Source: Prostheceraeus crozeri
Lineage: Eukaryota > Platyhelminthes > Polycladida > Euryleptidae
Assembly (NCBI GenBank): GCA_907163375.1
Contig: CAJQUW010012889.1
Span: forward strand, 1-64,000
Direction: 5' to 3'
DNA length: 64,000 nucleotides
Below, piece after piece: positions 9,715 to 22,829 of this stretch (position 1 is its first letter; every line of letters starts with the position of its first letter). The notes under the pieces are model-generated. The model ran no database searches, was not told the origin of the DNA, and saw nothing but the letters and a program-made list of their open reading frames with translations. The position numbers were made by a program, and so were the translations under genes.

Positions 9715-12700
9715 AATAGCACAAAAAATGCACAATCGCAATGGTCATTGTCGCAAATTATCATATGACAACATCTCTGAGTTCTTAGAATCCTGTAAAT
9801 TTACAGAAAGAGGATCCTCTGAAATGTTCAATTAATCGATTCCACAACCAAATTCACCGCATCATGACGTCACACCTTCCTCCTGTCCGATATAGACGAA
9901 GTTATTACTGAATTTTATACAACTCGCATTCTCCAAAACCCGTTTATGCGGAGTGCGCCACAAGTTTTTCTCAAATGTTCAATCTATTGATTTCGACACA
10001 CGGTTAATTTTTAAAATCACGGTGTCATCACAATGCGCCTACTTTTCCGATGCTATACAACTCAGCAACGGTAAAATTTTGAAGCACTGCTAAAATTTAA
10101 CTAATTCGCGTGTTGTATGATCTCTAATCTAAGAACTAAGATATAGGCATAATACCACTGAACCGGCGAATAATACTATATCGAAGTTCAAAATGTCTGC
10201 ATGTTTAGCTTTACGGAAGCGGCTTTGAAGAAAGCAATAAAGTTGTTCAAATCTTCAATAGTGTTTATGATCGCGGAGAGGATTAAAATACTCGTACGTG
10301 CAGTGTTTTATTTGAATTGGCCTTTTCAATAACGAGAAGTAAGTGCTACCAAAGACGTATAGGCCAACGAACACGAAGAATGATGATGATATCATACGAC
10401 TTGAAATGAACAATAACTTCACTTCCATCTCTTCTCATCTCAACAAAATCTTGAAATACCTTTTCGATCCAACCAGTTATCATCCTTGATTATGATGCAT
10501 ACAAAGAACTGACAGATCCAATGAAAAGTGCAAAAGAAATGAAGACTTCAATTGTATGCGCAGTACTCGATAGAATTCTGTAGAACTGTTCTGTAATGTC
10601 TTCATTCTTGGCTACTCACTCTCATAATGGAAATGAGAGTGTTACATCAAGACAGTTACAGAACTCTTGAGAGAAGTTGTCTAGAAAAATACTGATTAAA
10701 CTCATGTGCAAGCTTAAGTGGCTGTTCACCAACGCCGTCTGAAATAAGTTGTTTCACAAAGACTTGAATAGGCATACACCAGGTGGAACTCGAAAATACC
10801 AAGTGTCATATTCTAGGTACGAAGTGTTGAGATACAGATGCAACCTCATTCCAAAGTGGATGTAGCATGCGCAAATCGTTATATATCCCAATTGAAACAT
10901 TGCTTAACACAATTCCATTACTCATTTGATGACTATATTATTTGTTGTCTTTGATAGTATGAATGATGCATATGGGCCTTATGTTAATCAAATTGGTTTG
11001 CAAATTTAATCAAAGTTTGATTGAAGCTTAACTTCCTTTTCAAGCATACTTTGTTTCAACTTATAGTATCTCAGATTACGGTATTTCTCTCCTACAATGT
11101 AATCAAAACTTGCATTTGATTTTGCAATTTTAGATAAACTTCATATGATGGAGTAATCTCTCTACCAGTATGCCTACATTATAGAGGTAGGTAGCGGCAC
11201 GCACCAATGTCTAAGTAGCAATAGCGTAGCGACATAAGAATCTAAGCCGATACATAAAGGATATCAATGCATGTACATTAATGTCTTTAAGCAATTAAGA
11301 ACCAATAAAATATGCAAAAACTACATAGGCCTATGTGGTCTGGTGGGCGGAATAGGCAGATGGATTTGCCGGGCTGATGAGGATTAATAGACATAGACTA
11401 TGCCTTTATTGCATAGATGGTCAACTATATTCACAAGAAATTTATGTTCAGAAATTGTGCGTGTTTGCTGGGCCTACTGTAGCACGTAAAAGTACAGAAT
11501 ACCGGTGAACTGCCAAAAATCTACGCGCGCAGATTCCCTTCATTTCCACATGACCGTGCGAATCACTCTCTATGTGATGACGTCAGAGTGTTTTCCTCTC
11601 ATCTGTCGCGATGAAGCAAGCGCGTATGCTACGCAAGTAGAGGTACAAACTGCCCTTTATGGCTTAGGAATTGCGACTAAATAAGTCTTTTGGCTTACGA
11701 TTTATGGTTTATGGAGGATCGTGACGCGACTACCTAACTATGGTTTATTGCCTCTGGCTTTTCTGTGTGCCTCCATCCTGAGGGCTGTTTCACACATGCG
11801 ACTTTTTGCAGCGCGGAAGTCTCGTGATTGTTTGTTTAACATTACATCCTATGTAGCCTTTCACACATGTCGTGCGTTTTCATTTTGCCGTACGTAAATC
11901 CCGCGATTTTAACTTTTGCCCCACAAGTGATCTTCAACATCATCGCAAACTGAGAACATTTCTGAGTTCAGCATGATGTGACGATTAAAACGTATTCCTA
12001 ATTGCTAATTTTCGTTAAGTAGAACCGATTCTATCTGGAATAATATCTTTGATTTCCTAAGTGTTGATGCTCTCGAACTTCGTGTAAATCAATCAATACT
12101 GTAGCCAATGCAAGTGCTAACGACAATGACCGAAGTCAGTAATTGTCACCAATTTAGATTTTGATTTCGTTCTCAGCCGTCAGTGCTCGGATTTTGGTGA
12201 TTCACACACCAGTATGATCCAAGAAAATGAAGAAGTTGATGATGACTAGCACGGCTTCCGCCATGGAGAGAATTATTTTCATAGCAAGCAAGATTGCCAG
12301 ATGGCCCGGCCTATGCACTATGCTTTATTGATTGACTAGACTGGAACACTTGCAAAAACAGAGGATATTGACAATGATGCAGCAGATTGTGGAAGTTTTA
12401 CTATTCTTATTGACATTATGAAAGAAATGGCACCGTGAAAATAAGTTAACTTGTGCTATGATTAGATGATGCAATTTTTAAATCACTTTTATCGATGAAC
12501 TGATTGAATAGGTTGCTGAGATTTCTATCAAATGAGCTTCATGTCTATTACCAGAGACATCTATGATTAGGTTAAAAAGTGAATGTCTTACGTAATATCA
12601 AAGCCCCTAAATATCAAAGAAGCTTTTTACATTAAAAAATTGAGTCCTAATCAACTAACAAGTGAAATTCGATGGGTCGTTCTATAATTGTCGTCTTTTT

Positions 12701-14430
12701 TTAAAAATTGAAGTTCAGTTGGGTATGGGTGCTAATGTGATTGCGTTAGGCCAATAGCAAGTTATTGTGTCTAAACTCTCTTCCTGCTAGTAGTTCAGCG
12801 CTTTTAGGCTGCTACTAGTAGTTTGTGGTTTCACTAGCTGTATATGTTCCATTCATGTTCAGTCCATTGTACATTGAATTTTATTGATTTGTATCTATAT
12901 TACATCTATGATTAATATAAGATATCTAAGGGACGTTCAACTCACAGAGCATGCACTGGACTCCAGTGACTTTGGTAGACTTGATTAATGACGATAGTGT
13001 GTATCTGGATAAAACCATGGACCAAATGGGAAACAATTCACTTCCTTATTGAGAAGTACATCAGAATCCAGCTGAATTGATTGCTGCACATACTAACTAA
13101 TACGCCTCTCAAAGTCTTGAAGAGAAATTGTGGGAATAATCTGTGCAGTGTGTATGTACACATAAAAGCATGTCATCAATGGTCAATTTCAAATAAATTG
13201 TGACTTTCTATTTTCATTGATTTTCCCATTGTCTTGTCTAAAACCTCCTCCTGTACAATAATTTGGACCACTGGTTGACTTTATTCGAGAATTCAAGAGC
13301 AATGAAGCGATATGACATGTGAGATTTATTTCCGGCCTTGAATAACTCAACTTTAATTAAACGAATATTGATGGTTATTTTTATCACAGTGATGCGTGAA
13401 TGTTTTCATATTCACCGACAAAATTTATGCGGACTTCGCAATCAACTGTTCCTGAATTGCCCAATATGGTAGGACTTTAAAATTGTGGAAAGTCACCAAT
13501 CACCGCTTGGTTTGCTTTTTATTCAATATGATTTTCGCATTTTATGAATCACTGACATCATACTCACGTTTTATTTGTTCGTCCGAGTTTGATTATAGTT
13601 TGAAGGCCTCACAGGTGATACTCTATAATCACCAGATGTCTAATAAGCGATGAAAATATATTGACATTGGTAACCACTCATTGCGAGGAGGCGCACTTGG
13701 AAAGACAACACTGGTTGCTCTTTTCCACCTAAATCGTGATAAAGGATCTTCCGAAGGAATAGATATTCAAACGATTCTTGCCTAACTTTTAGTATTTTCA
13801 CTTGTTATACCAATCAAATTATTATTAATCTTTGACGTTTTAATTTGTTTTTGTTCGTTTCTGATTGCATCATCGGTAGATTTTCTTTAGATTTTAATCA
13901 TGTCTTTTACTTGTATAACAATGAATAAGGCATGGACATATTAGTGCAATGATTGTAGTAGCAAGTAAAATTATTACCGATCAGTTGTCATTTAGTCCAT
14001 GACTCCTTTGAGCAAAGGAAACAGATTATCAAAAATTTCCAGAAAGAGTCCACAAATCTCCAAAAAACACTGTTGAATCGAGTTTCGCAAGCAAATCTAT
14101 TTGCAATAAGCCTGCTAATTGCACAATAAAGAAACATGTATAAAATGTACAGAATCCACACCAATAGCCATTGATGCCACGTGCCGTAGGTGAGGAATTT
14201 CAATCACTGGCAGTTGATATTGCAGCTGATATTGACAGTTGCTCTTTCTTGTGGGAGTTTTGTAATTCTTTAGTCTCTTCTTGACCGGGTCCAGAATCTT
14301 CTTTCAACAGATTCAATGAATAAATGAGCGCATTAGAGTACTGGATAATTGTTTACAGCTTCAGTTGATGGTCATGTACAGTAGGTCGTTCATTATGACA
14401 GGGAAAATTCCAATATTCTCCCCTTCGATT
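9715..14430. other. 4.7-kb region with no recognisable gene
   Basis: All frames are short and show no family motif. A few inverted words occur (for example near 13,610-13,640), but no clear element ends. The composition matches the flanks. It is probably intergenic or intronic DNA with old, unrecognisable repeats. Confidence 0.5.
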
Positions 14431-14439
14431 TATTGACCG

Positions 14440-16178
14440 GCTTTTAATATAATGTTGATTTAAAAACAGCCGGCGCTTCGTGCCGCAGACACTTCTGAAG
14501 GGCTTAGATAAAATATAGCTTCGATGCCCCAGGTTAAATATGCCGCAATAAAACTGAGTTCTTGCAAAAGTGCTCAGAAATTTGGGAACTCGTGTTTTCG
14601 GTTGATCCTTGGGCGTAGAGACTTAATCAGGCGAGCTTCGGTCAATCTGCAATCTACGGCGTTCTGGCTAGTGTCGATGATATCAACTGCGTAGTTTGAA
14701 ATTGTGACGTCATCACAGTTATGAACTTTTTCATTATGTTCGTATAGGGCATTCTTATTGTTCTTATTTATTAGGTCCCTTTTGTGCTCATTGTAGCGCT
14801 TCCAGAAAGGCCGGTTAGTCTGGCCAATGTAGAAATCGTTGCAAATCTTACAGGTCATTTTATAAACTACACACCGGTCAGAACAGGACCGATTATCTGA
14901 TAGTAATGAGCAAATATGGCATTGCATACGTTTATTATTCCTTTTTCTACTATTAACTGCAGTTTTTAAGGTAGGGAGGGCCTGGTTTGTTTACGAGTTT
15001 TATCGGTAAGTCGCATTGTTTTGTGAGTTTATTTAATTTGCGATTACACGCATCACTAACAAAGTTCAGTTTGCAGGGGATGTAGCTGTTATCAGCGTGT
15101 TTTTTATTTTTATTATTAATTACGGAAAGATCACGGTTGGAAAAACCGTTCTGCTTAAACCTGTCGTTCAGTTTTGACAAAGCTTCATCTGATTTCTTTT
15201 GATTCGAGCATCTGTTGGTGACGCTAGTTTTACTATTTCTTATGAATTAGCTTTTATGTGGTACCCAACTTTGCTTGTTTAGGGATATGCCTGAGTGCAT
15301 GCTTTTAACATACCAGTCATATTCGATTTCATTATTATTGATCTGTACATGTATGCTGACATCGAGGTAATTCAGGGATTTACTACTGGGCACTTCTACA
15401 GTGAATTTGATGTCTTGGGACACGGAGTTGAATACTCCGGTGATTCTATTTATAGTTTCATTATCATTATTATTTATAGGGCCAAGGATGATGTCATCGA
15501 TGTATTGCGCGCAATACTGGGGAGTTCTATTGTAATTTTTCTCAAGGAGTTCAAGGGCTTCTTGTTCAATACAGTACATGTATATAATCGCGAATGGTGG
15601 TGAGAATCGATCCCCCATTGGGCAGCCTTTAATTTGGCGGTAGACTATGTTATTGTATTGTATATAATAGTTGTAGCAAACGAATTTTGACAGTTATGCA
15701 TGTCATCATGAGCGAGGGAAAAGTATAGATACTATTCCAATGGTTTTTGAGAAAGTTCGATACTATCTCAATTCCATGGTTGTTTTGAATACTTGGGTAT
15801 AAGTTGATGACGTCCAGTGAGATAAATGTGCTATTAGGGTTATTAACAATATTCAAAGTTTTCAGTTGTTCTATCAGGGAGATGGAATTTTTAATATTTG
15901 TGTGTACAAATTGGATTAGATGACTTAGTATTCTGGTGACTAGCCAGTCAATTTCACAGGTAAGGGTATCAATACTCGATGCAATGGGTCTAAGGGGGTA
16001 ATGATTTTCTTCATCTTTATCTTTGTGTTCCTTTATTTTAACATAGAAAGAGGTCGGGTGACTTCCTGAGGCTAATAATTTTTCGAAATCAGATTTTTGA
16101 AAAATATGACTGCATGTATTGCGAATGATAGCATTCGCTTGATTCTCAATTTTAGTAACGCTGTTGGAGTCTATCTTA
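14440..16178 (-). mobile_element. Penelope-like element, 5' truncated, RT + GIY-YIG
   Basis: On the minus strand, from 5' to 3': the RT segment (16,285-15,650) contains SFYVKIKEHKD and LRPIASSIDTLTCEIDWLV, then FISLDVINLYPSI, the palm A motif with its catalytic Asp. The next frame (15,618-15,247) has MGDRFSPPFAIIYM (motif B) and CAQYIDDIILGP (motif C, YxDD). The connecting region (15,180-14,953) follows. Last comes the GIY-YIG nuclease (14,927-14,574) with VVYKMTCKICNDFYIGQTNR and a C terminus RLIKSLRPRINRKHEF. About three frame breaks separate the parts. The 3' tail at 14,460-14,510 has the GC-rich gene-end hairpin seen in other PLEs here. The copy starts abruptly at 16,178, where an inverted second copy faces it. 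Confidence 0.85.
15693..16178 (-). repeat. Left arm of ~490-bp PLE inverted repeat
   Basis: This arm is the near-identical reverse complement of 16,752-17,245. Both encode the same RT stretch from the TAAGATAGACTCCAACAG word through the palm A motif. The spacer (16,179-16,751) belongs to the plus-sense copy only. Confidence 0.85.
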
Positions 16179-16189
16179 CACTTTTCTCT

Positions 16190-17310
16190 TCTCTGTACAA
16201 GTTCCGTCCACAGTTGACACGGGTGACCACGAGTTCCTTTTTGATGCCTTGTTGAATAACGCCAGCAATGAAACTGAGTTGACACTATCGTCCACGGTCC
16301 TGACCTGTTTCGCTAAAGGACCTAATTACAGAGCTCCACCGAACTTACTAAATAAACATTTTCTCACAAACGTTGAGAAACAGCTAGATACAGTTAAATG
16401 TAATTTACGTTGGAATGAAAAGCTAAACAGTAATTCTGCTGAAAACAAATGCATTATTCCTTTTTCTAAAAACACAGTTTCTCTACCGCCAAAAATGAGT
16501 GCTGAAAAGGACAATAAGCTGCATTTTTTCAAGGATAGGGCCCTCGAAATCATAAAAACAGAGACCAAATTCTTAAAACGGGATGCGCAATTCAAAAATG
16601 ATACTGAAATGATTCGCAGTACTAAACACTTTCTGTCTGATAATGCTATCGACGCCTGATCCTCTGACAAAACTAACAGATTTGTCGTAGTAAACTCCGC
16701 ATCTCTACCTGAACGCACAGAAAATATCCTTTAGGATGTAACTAATTATTATAAGATAGACTCCAACAGCGTTACTAAAATTGAGAATCAAGCGAATGCT
16801 ATCATTCGCAATACATGCAGTCATATTTTTCAAAAATCTGATTTCGAAAAATTATTAGCCTCAGGAAGTCACCCGACCTCTTTCTATGTTAAAATAAAGG
16901 AACACAAAGATAAAGATGGAGAAAATCATAACCCCCTTAGACCCATTGCATCGAGCATTGATACCCTTACCTGTGAAATTGACTGGCTAGTCACCAGAAT
17001 ACTAAGTCATCTAATCCAATTTGTACACACAAATATTAAAAATTCCATCTCCCTGATAGAACAACTGAAAACCTTGAATATTGTTAATAACCCTAATAGC
17101 ACATTTATCTCACTGGACGTCATCAACTTATACCCAAGTATTCAAAACAACCATGGAATTGAGATAGTATCGGACTTTCTCAAAAACCACTGGAATAGTA
17201 GCCTATCGATACTTTTCCCCTTGCTTATGATGACGTGCATAACTGTCTCAAACCACAAAGCGCACATCGCAGGGATAAGGGTTGTCGAGAAGATTACAGA
17301 GATTACATAA
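16190..17310 (+). mobile_element. PLE 5' half, facing the minus-sense copy
   Basis: The frame 16,249-16,659 is the PLE N-terminal region (LSSTVLTCFAKGPNYRAPP, KCNLRW, then a basic helical stretch). After a break, the RT begins at about 16,760 with KIENQANAIIRNTCS and runs through the palm A motif FISLDVINLYPSI to about 17,245. The copy stops before motif B, so it lacks the rest of the RT and the nuclease. Together with the minus-sense copy, which lacks the N-terminal part, the pair covers all PLE domains, arranged head to head. One in-frame stop region lies between 16,659 and 16,752. Confidence 0.8.
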
Positions 17311-17639
17311 TAACTGTCATCAACCCAATTTCGAGGCATCTATCATCGCCAAGGAGAAAGACTTTCGAAGAAGAAAACAGAAAGAAGCGATGAATATTTC
17401 AGCTAACCGAGATAGGGTATATAACGGAGATAATGGTGTTGGAATTAATGACTTATGGAGACCTTTGCTCCATCGATTCTCTAATCAATTTAGACTTTAA
17501 AAAGCATGTTACTTTTATCTTTTAGCAGTAATGTATCGTTAGACAGTAAGTAGACTTTTATCCCTATCTTTATTAATTTTATTAATATTGCTCTTTGTGA
17601 TGTCCGTGACTTCTTATCAATCGTACATGCATCCATTTC
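17311..17639. other. No gene recognised
   Basis: A short plus frame (17,282-17,500) shows no family motif. I see nothing else. Confidence 0.4.
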
Positions 17640-17720
17640 ATCATTCCATTCTGTAATCGGCAGTGATCAAGGTGCGCAGCAGCCACCGAAACGTCTGCAT
17701 CAATAAAAAGAAAGTTAATG
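17640..17720 (+). repeat. PLE-type terminal hairpin and tail
   Basis: The block GGTG...CACC followed by GAAACGTC matches the end signature found next to other PLE copies in the window (7190, 18,277, 20,847). It suggests another plus-sense PLE remnant ends here. Confidence 0.45.
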
Positions 17721-17817
17721 ACAGTTGGAGTATTTTCCGTAAACATTTACTTATAAGAATACGGTCCCAACTGCAAGTATAGCTGGCGATTTACAGAGAT
17801 TACAGTTTACATGTTTT

Positions 17818-18310
17818 TTATCGGTTTTTAGAAAAGTATTGGCTAGTGTTTTTATTAGGTTTGCTTATCAAGGTTACAGGTAGTTTGTATTTTCTTATTA
17901 AGTTATTGATTTTTCTATTGCAACTATCATTAATAAAACTAAGAGAAAGCCTAACATTATTGTCACCATTGCTTTTACGAGTTACACTTTTACTTTTATC
18001 AAAATCGCGAGTTTTATAATGGTTTTTGCGTAATCTATTAAGAAATTTTTCCTTATTATGCAATTATTATGAAATTATGCGATTATGCCAAGCATAGTTC
18101 GCCTCTTGAAAATCGTCTGGCTGAAGCTCGCTACATCAGAAATAGGAGACCACAGTTGAACCGCAAAGACGAGCTAGTTGGCTGAGAGATACTCTGTCTA
18201 CGGTATTATCAACCTGATACATGTATATAAACCACTCGCTCTGGCTGCCTTTACCTTCTTTTTAGTGCACTGAGTCAGCGAAACGTTTGCTTGAGTGTAT
18301 CGGGATCGAA
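17818..18310. mobile_element. Two PLE remnants, head to head
   Basis: On the minus strand, 18,063-17,818 encodes the RT-to-nuclease connector (LSLSFINDSCNRKINNLIRK, LPVTLISKP), nearly parallel to the connector of the copy at 14,953. On the plus strand, about 18,090-18,184 encodes the last residues of a GIY-YIG domain (ENRLAEARYIRNRRPQLNRK) and a stop, followed by a tail with GCGAAACGTT at 18,276. The two meet at about 18,070, a second instance of the head-to-head layout. Confidence 0.6.
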
Positions 18311-18624
18311 TCTCCTTCAATACATGCAGCCAAGGCTGTTTTTCCTCAATTCAATGGTGACCGCTACGAAGTACCTCTTCCGTGGAAAGATTCTGCTCGT
18401 CCGTCTTTGATCCTGACTCAAGCTCATCAAATAAATTCCCATTTCAAGCGCTGGCTTCAAGCAAAAATATAATCATATATTACATTTATATTAGATATTT
18501 TTCATATCAATTTCAAAATAATGTTTTGTAATCTTTCTATTACCTTACTGCCTGATGACGTATTGCAGTTGCAATCACGAAAATTTGTGAATATATTCTC
18601 ATTCATCTTGATTGTGCCATTTTT

Positions 18625-18627
<3 letters not shown>

Positions 18628-18706
<79 letters not shown>
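18628..18706. repeat. (TA)n microsatellite
   Basis: About 39 TA units with one slip near 18,669. It probably belongs to, or expanded within, a PLE flank. Confidence 0.95.
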
Positions 18707-18709
<3 letters not shown>

Positions 18710-18779
18710 GTGTCATATATCTATTATGTTATGTTGATCATTTGCATGCTTCAGTTCGAATTCTTGTAATATAATTCAG

Positions 18780-20265
18780 TTGCCCGTGAGAAGCCTGGAA
18801 CACAGGTGAAACCGGTTTGGGCTACAAAATTGTGCTTTTTCCTTTTGCCTTCTGCGTGGGTTACTATTTGTCGTATATATATATATATTCAGAAAGGAAA
18901 AACAATTTTTCTTTGACCGGACATGTTCGATGTTCAATACATCATCATCAGCGGTGGAGTAACAAACAGAGACAGTTCATCTTTCTTAAATACAATAAAT
19001 CAATTGGTAAAACCTAAAATCTTAAAATCGAGCAATATGTACATACTATTTACAAAAATTAAAAGGCAGCATGTACAAATTTACAGATTTAGACAGAGAG
19101 TATAAGAGCCATTCCTTTCATTAGCAAGATTGTCATTGCTTTTTATCAAAATTGATTCAAGAATAAAGGGCTGATTGCTTTTACCTATTATCGAAAAATT
19201 GTCTATTTTAGGGCTATGCGGATGAGTAGACACTTCAGTGGGTGAAGGGTACCCCTTGAGGTGTTCAGAAATCCGAGTCGAGAGATGGCGCTTAGTGGCG
19301 CCGATGTACCGCATATTACAGCGGTGACAGGAATATTGATATACAATAGATGATTTCAATTCACTCGGAATTCTGTCTTTATTAGGAAGTTGAGTAATGA
19401 GCTTTTGAATTTTAAAAACCGCCCAAATTTCGATATTCGCCGGAAGAACATTGTTGATGGAACGAATTTTATTTTTCATTTCTTTTTCAGCATGGCTAAT
19501 GAAAGGAACGGATGAAAAGAACGGATAGCATGGCTAATGAAAGGTCCAAGTTACAACTTTCTTCTGTAACTGCTCAGTTTCTGGCTGAGAGTCTCTGAGC
19601 TGGCTCCTGCTCTCAACACTCCTTTCGACCTTCTCTTTGATTCTGTTAATTGTTTTGATATCAAAACCATCTTCGGCAAAAATATTGGAAATCTCATTAG
19701 CAGAAACTTCATACAGCTTGCGGTTCGAACAAATTTTGAACGCTCTATAAAACAGAGAGCGCATCGGAGAAAGTCTGTACGTCAACGGGGCATACGCAGA
19801 AAATGGCATATAGATGCCAGTGTTGGTTGACTTGAAATGAGAATCAATCACCAATTGCGAACCACAAGAAATCTTAGTAGGCCCTATCCAAGAAGATGAT
19901 CTCATCATCTTTACTTAATTCCATAGTGAACTTGATGTTGTCATCAAGAGAGTTCAAAAATTCCAAAAAAGTTTTTGCTTGGTCATCATTATCAAAAATA
20001 GCCAAACAGTCATCCACATATCTCCCATAAAACCTGGGAGATGGTCCCTGATAATCAGTAAATTCGGATTCCAGCATATCCATAGTGAAGGCGGCCATTG
20101 TAGGACCTAAAGAAGATCCCATGGCCATGCCATCCACCTGATAGTAAAGGTTATTATCGAAGGTGAAAAGAATGTTGGAGCAGACCAGTTCAAGTAGAGA
20201 TCTTAAAGCCTCTCGTTTCACAGGGAAATTGCCAAAATCAATCCTGGACAAGACATGTTTGATGG

Positions 20266-20350
<85 letters not shown>

Positions 20351-20470
20351 TAAAATAAGGATAAACTCAAAATGGGCCAATTATGCGCCAAAAATACACC
20401 CAAAGAAAGCTCAAAAACTCAGTAGCTTCCCAACCGGTTTCAGGTCTTAGAGTCTTCTCAAGGGAATGAA
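18780..20470 (-). mobile_element. Penelope-like element, RT + GIY-YIG
   Basis: On the minus strand, 20,260-19,874 holds RT motif B (GMAMGSSLGPTMAAF) and the catalytic box RYVDDCLAIF. The frame 19,908-19,534 carries the connector. The frame 19,479-19,081 holds the GIY-YIG nuclease VYQYSCHRCNMRYIGATKRH and RISEHLKG. Upstream (20,270-20,346) is a TA microsatellite that interrupts the RT 5' side, so the N-terminal half is lost or displaced. Both flanks carry the gene-end hairpin with CCGGTTTC (20,431) or GAAACCGG (18,804), so the copy may be bounded by PLE terminal repeats in opposite orientations. About two breaks lie within the remaining frames. Confidence 0.75.
20270..20346. repeat. (TA)n microsatellite
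   Basis: About 38 TA units, almost uninterrupted. Reading frames running through it (repeated IY residues) are artefacts. Confidence 0.95.
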
Positions 20471-20818
20471 TATATTTTATTTGAAAATTAATGGAAGTAA
20501 AAGACATAGACTTACAAGAAAGATATACATACTGTATAATCAGCGTCTGTTGCTTTTCATAGCAATAGAATTATGGTACTGTCTAGGCCTACATGCCCGC
20601 CAATTAGGACAACCAGCTTTGTGATATTGCCTTGTGTAGCCTTGTGTAGCCCAAAGTTTTCTTTGGGTGTATTTTTTTGGCGTATATATGTATGTATATA
20701 TATTTGTGAAATATATTCGTGGTGGAATCGCGATTAATCAATAAGTGCCATCCTAAAATGAGACAACCGGAACTATACTGTGTATCTAACGAGCCAGTAT
20801 AGACAGTGTCATTTTATT

Positions 20819-20860
20819 GCTGCCTTGCCTTGAGAAAGGGTCTGGACCCGAAACGTCGGC
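20819..20860 (+). repeat. PLE-type terminal hairpin
   Basis: CTTGAGAAA is followed by a perfect stem GGGTC/GACCC with a two-base loop and then GAAACGTC. It is the cleanest copy of the structured end signature shared by PLEs in the window. Confidence 0.6.
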
Positions 20861-20983
20861 TATGTACATATTTTTTATTCGTTATTATTTAGTGGCATTA
20901 AATTACTCGGGAGAGAAAACTGATATTTTTCACATAATTGTTTCATTATGGTCCTCCCGCCTTCAGCTATCTCTTATATATAT

Positions 20984-22416
20984 CAGTGGCGTAGCGTGCT
21001 TTCAGACCTTTGTATGCCTTCGCCATACAATGAACTTCTGTTTATGCACCAGACAACTTGAATTATGAGGCATTCGAATGACTAATTAGACGTTAATATT
21101 AATTTCAGTGAATTTTCAAGCTTAAAGTATGCATGTATGTTCAACGTTGTGGTATGTGCTATACAATGAAATGGAAGTACATAAGTAAAAACTAGAGATT
21201 TATACATGTAAGTGATAATTGCATTGAATTCCATAGACTGCTCTAAACGCTCTGATTTATAATTATATGTACATTCATTTACTTTTAGTCCAATGTGACA
21301 CACAATTATTTTTCTTGACAGTGTCATTGTGAGCTTGCAAACCTTATTATTGTCAATTCGGCGCTGTCTGCCGAGCATTTTAAGCTTCATATTGCAATGA
21401 AAATTACAATGTTTTTTTGCTCATGACGACTTGAAAGATGCGTATTGCCCATAATGTATGAGCAGTATGACTAATGCGACCTTAGTCGAAGAACCAAACA
21501 GAGCTCAAGGAATGCACAATACATGTAGAATAGTTTCCTGCGTAAGTTACAACCTGTCAATCACTCACGCAAAATTCATTTTTTAGAGCTGTCAAGATAT
21601 GCTACTTTTTATTTTTTTCATGAGTAGTTTCCATTTAGTGTTGATCTAGTTTCGTGTGTGATGGTTGATTTTCTGTCTACTCTTTGCGAATACTAGATAG
21701 ATTCTTCAGGCGGCAGGTGTGGTTAATCAACCGTTAATTAATACTGTTTATGAGATTTTTGACACTAAAAAGAATATCACTGTCAGCACAGGTGAAACTA
21801 TGGAATGATCATTGATGTGTTTTATTCAGCACTCATTCACGGTGTCATTGGTGCGACGTCACCACATTGTCATTACGTGTGTAGAGAGCTTATCTGCATC
21901 GTCTGTTCCGTGGTTGATTCTGTGTGATGTGTAGGCGTCATAGACTATCGTCAAACTGTGTGACACTTGTAGTGAAGGCAGGACACGGAAATCATGAGTA
22001 TTCCCTGTCTATGGTTTTCGATGGAATAGTCTAAACAATAGATTATTTGTTATAGCTTGAGGCACTTTATTTGCAGCACCGCTGAAGGTTAGAGAGGATT
22101 TCTGTTTTGTCATGTCTACCGGCAAGGGAAAGACCATATTGCGATTATGATTGGAAGTCTGTGTGCTATCAGATGCATCAATGGGAACAGCGCATCAACA
22201 AGTGTGTCGTGCGTGTAACGGAGTGAGACAGCTGCTCCGCGCGCGAGCCAAAACTCATCTGAGCTTTCACGATCTGGCTAAGTTGTGTACAATGAGATGC
22301 AATCGGGACAAGACGTATACAAAATAATGAAGTTACTTTTCTGCAATATACATATTGGTAACTAGATTTTTATTGCCCTGCGCCGAAGGCCCGCAGGCAC
22401 GGAGAATACGCCACTG
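20984..22416. mobile_element. Non-autonomous hAT element with 8-bp TSD
   Basis: The left end reads CAGTGGCGTAGCGTGCTT and the right end, in reverse complement, CAGTGGCGTATTCTCCG: the first ten bases are identical and match the hAT at 3200. Flanking octamers are ATATATAT on both sides; these are low complexity, so they support the boundaries only moderately. The 1433-bp interior has no transposase motif. It probably depends on a transposase like that encoded at 3441-5551. Confidence 0.75.
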
Positions 22417-22713
22417 ATATATATATACATTCACGGTTCCACCAATACGGATGATGGGATTCGCTGTACCAAATAATGTAGTTAGACTGACATATAATTC
22501 AGAAGGAAATTTTTAATTCTACTCTTATAAACATCAATGTGCGGTTTATCAGTGGATGGAGTGCCTTCTCACGTTATCGAAAACTTATTTCATTACACCT
22601 ACATGTACATAAGAATAGGCTATTATAGTGCTCCATAGTACTACAAAAAATTGTTTTTTTCATATTGTAATTGTAATATGTAATTCATATGTAATTGATG
22701 GGAATCGCAGGAT

Positions 22714-22829
22714 GCATAATGCTTTCCTTTAATTCTGGAAGTCTTTTACGGACGGTGTCAGTGCAATTAGCCTAAAGTACTATAATGCCAGCCCTAAAAG
22801 ACTTCCTAAATGAAAGGAAAGCATTATGC
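22714..22829. repeat. Fold-back element, ~35-bp arms
   Basis: GCATAATGCTTTCCTTT...GGAAGTCTTTTA (22,714-22,748) is inverted at 22,795-22,829, with a 46-base spacer. It has no coding capacity, and I see no clear target duplication. Confidence 0.8.

Noticed and set aside
16326-16718. 130-codon minus-strand frame
   Set aside because: Antisense shadow of the plus-sense PLE N-terminal region.
20163-20450. Frames with long IYIYIY runs on both strands
   Set aside because: They are translations of the TA microsatellite.
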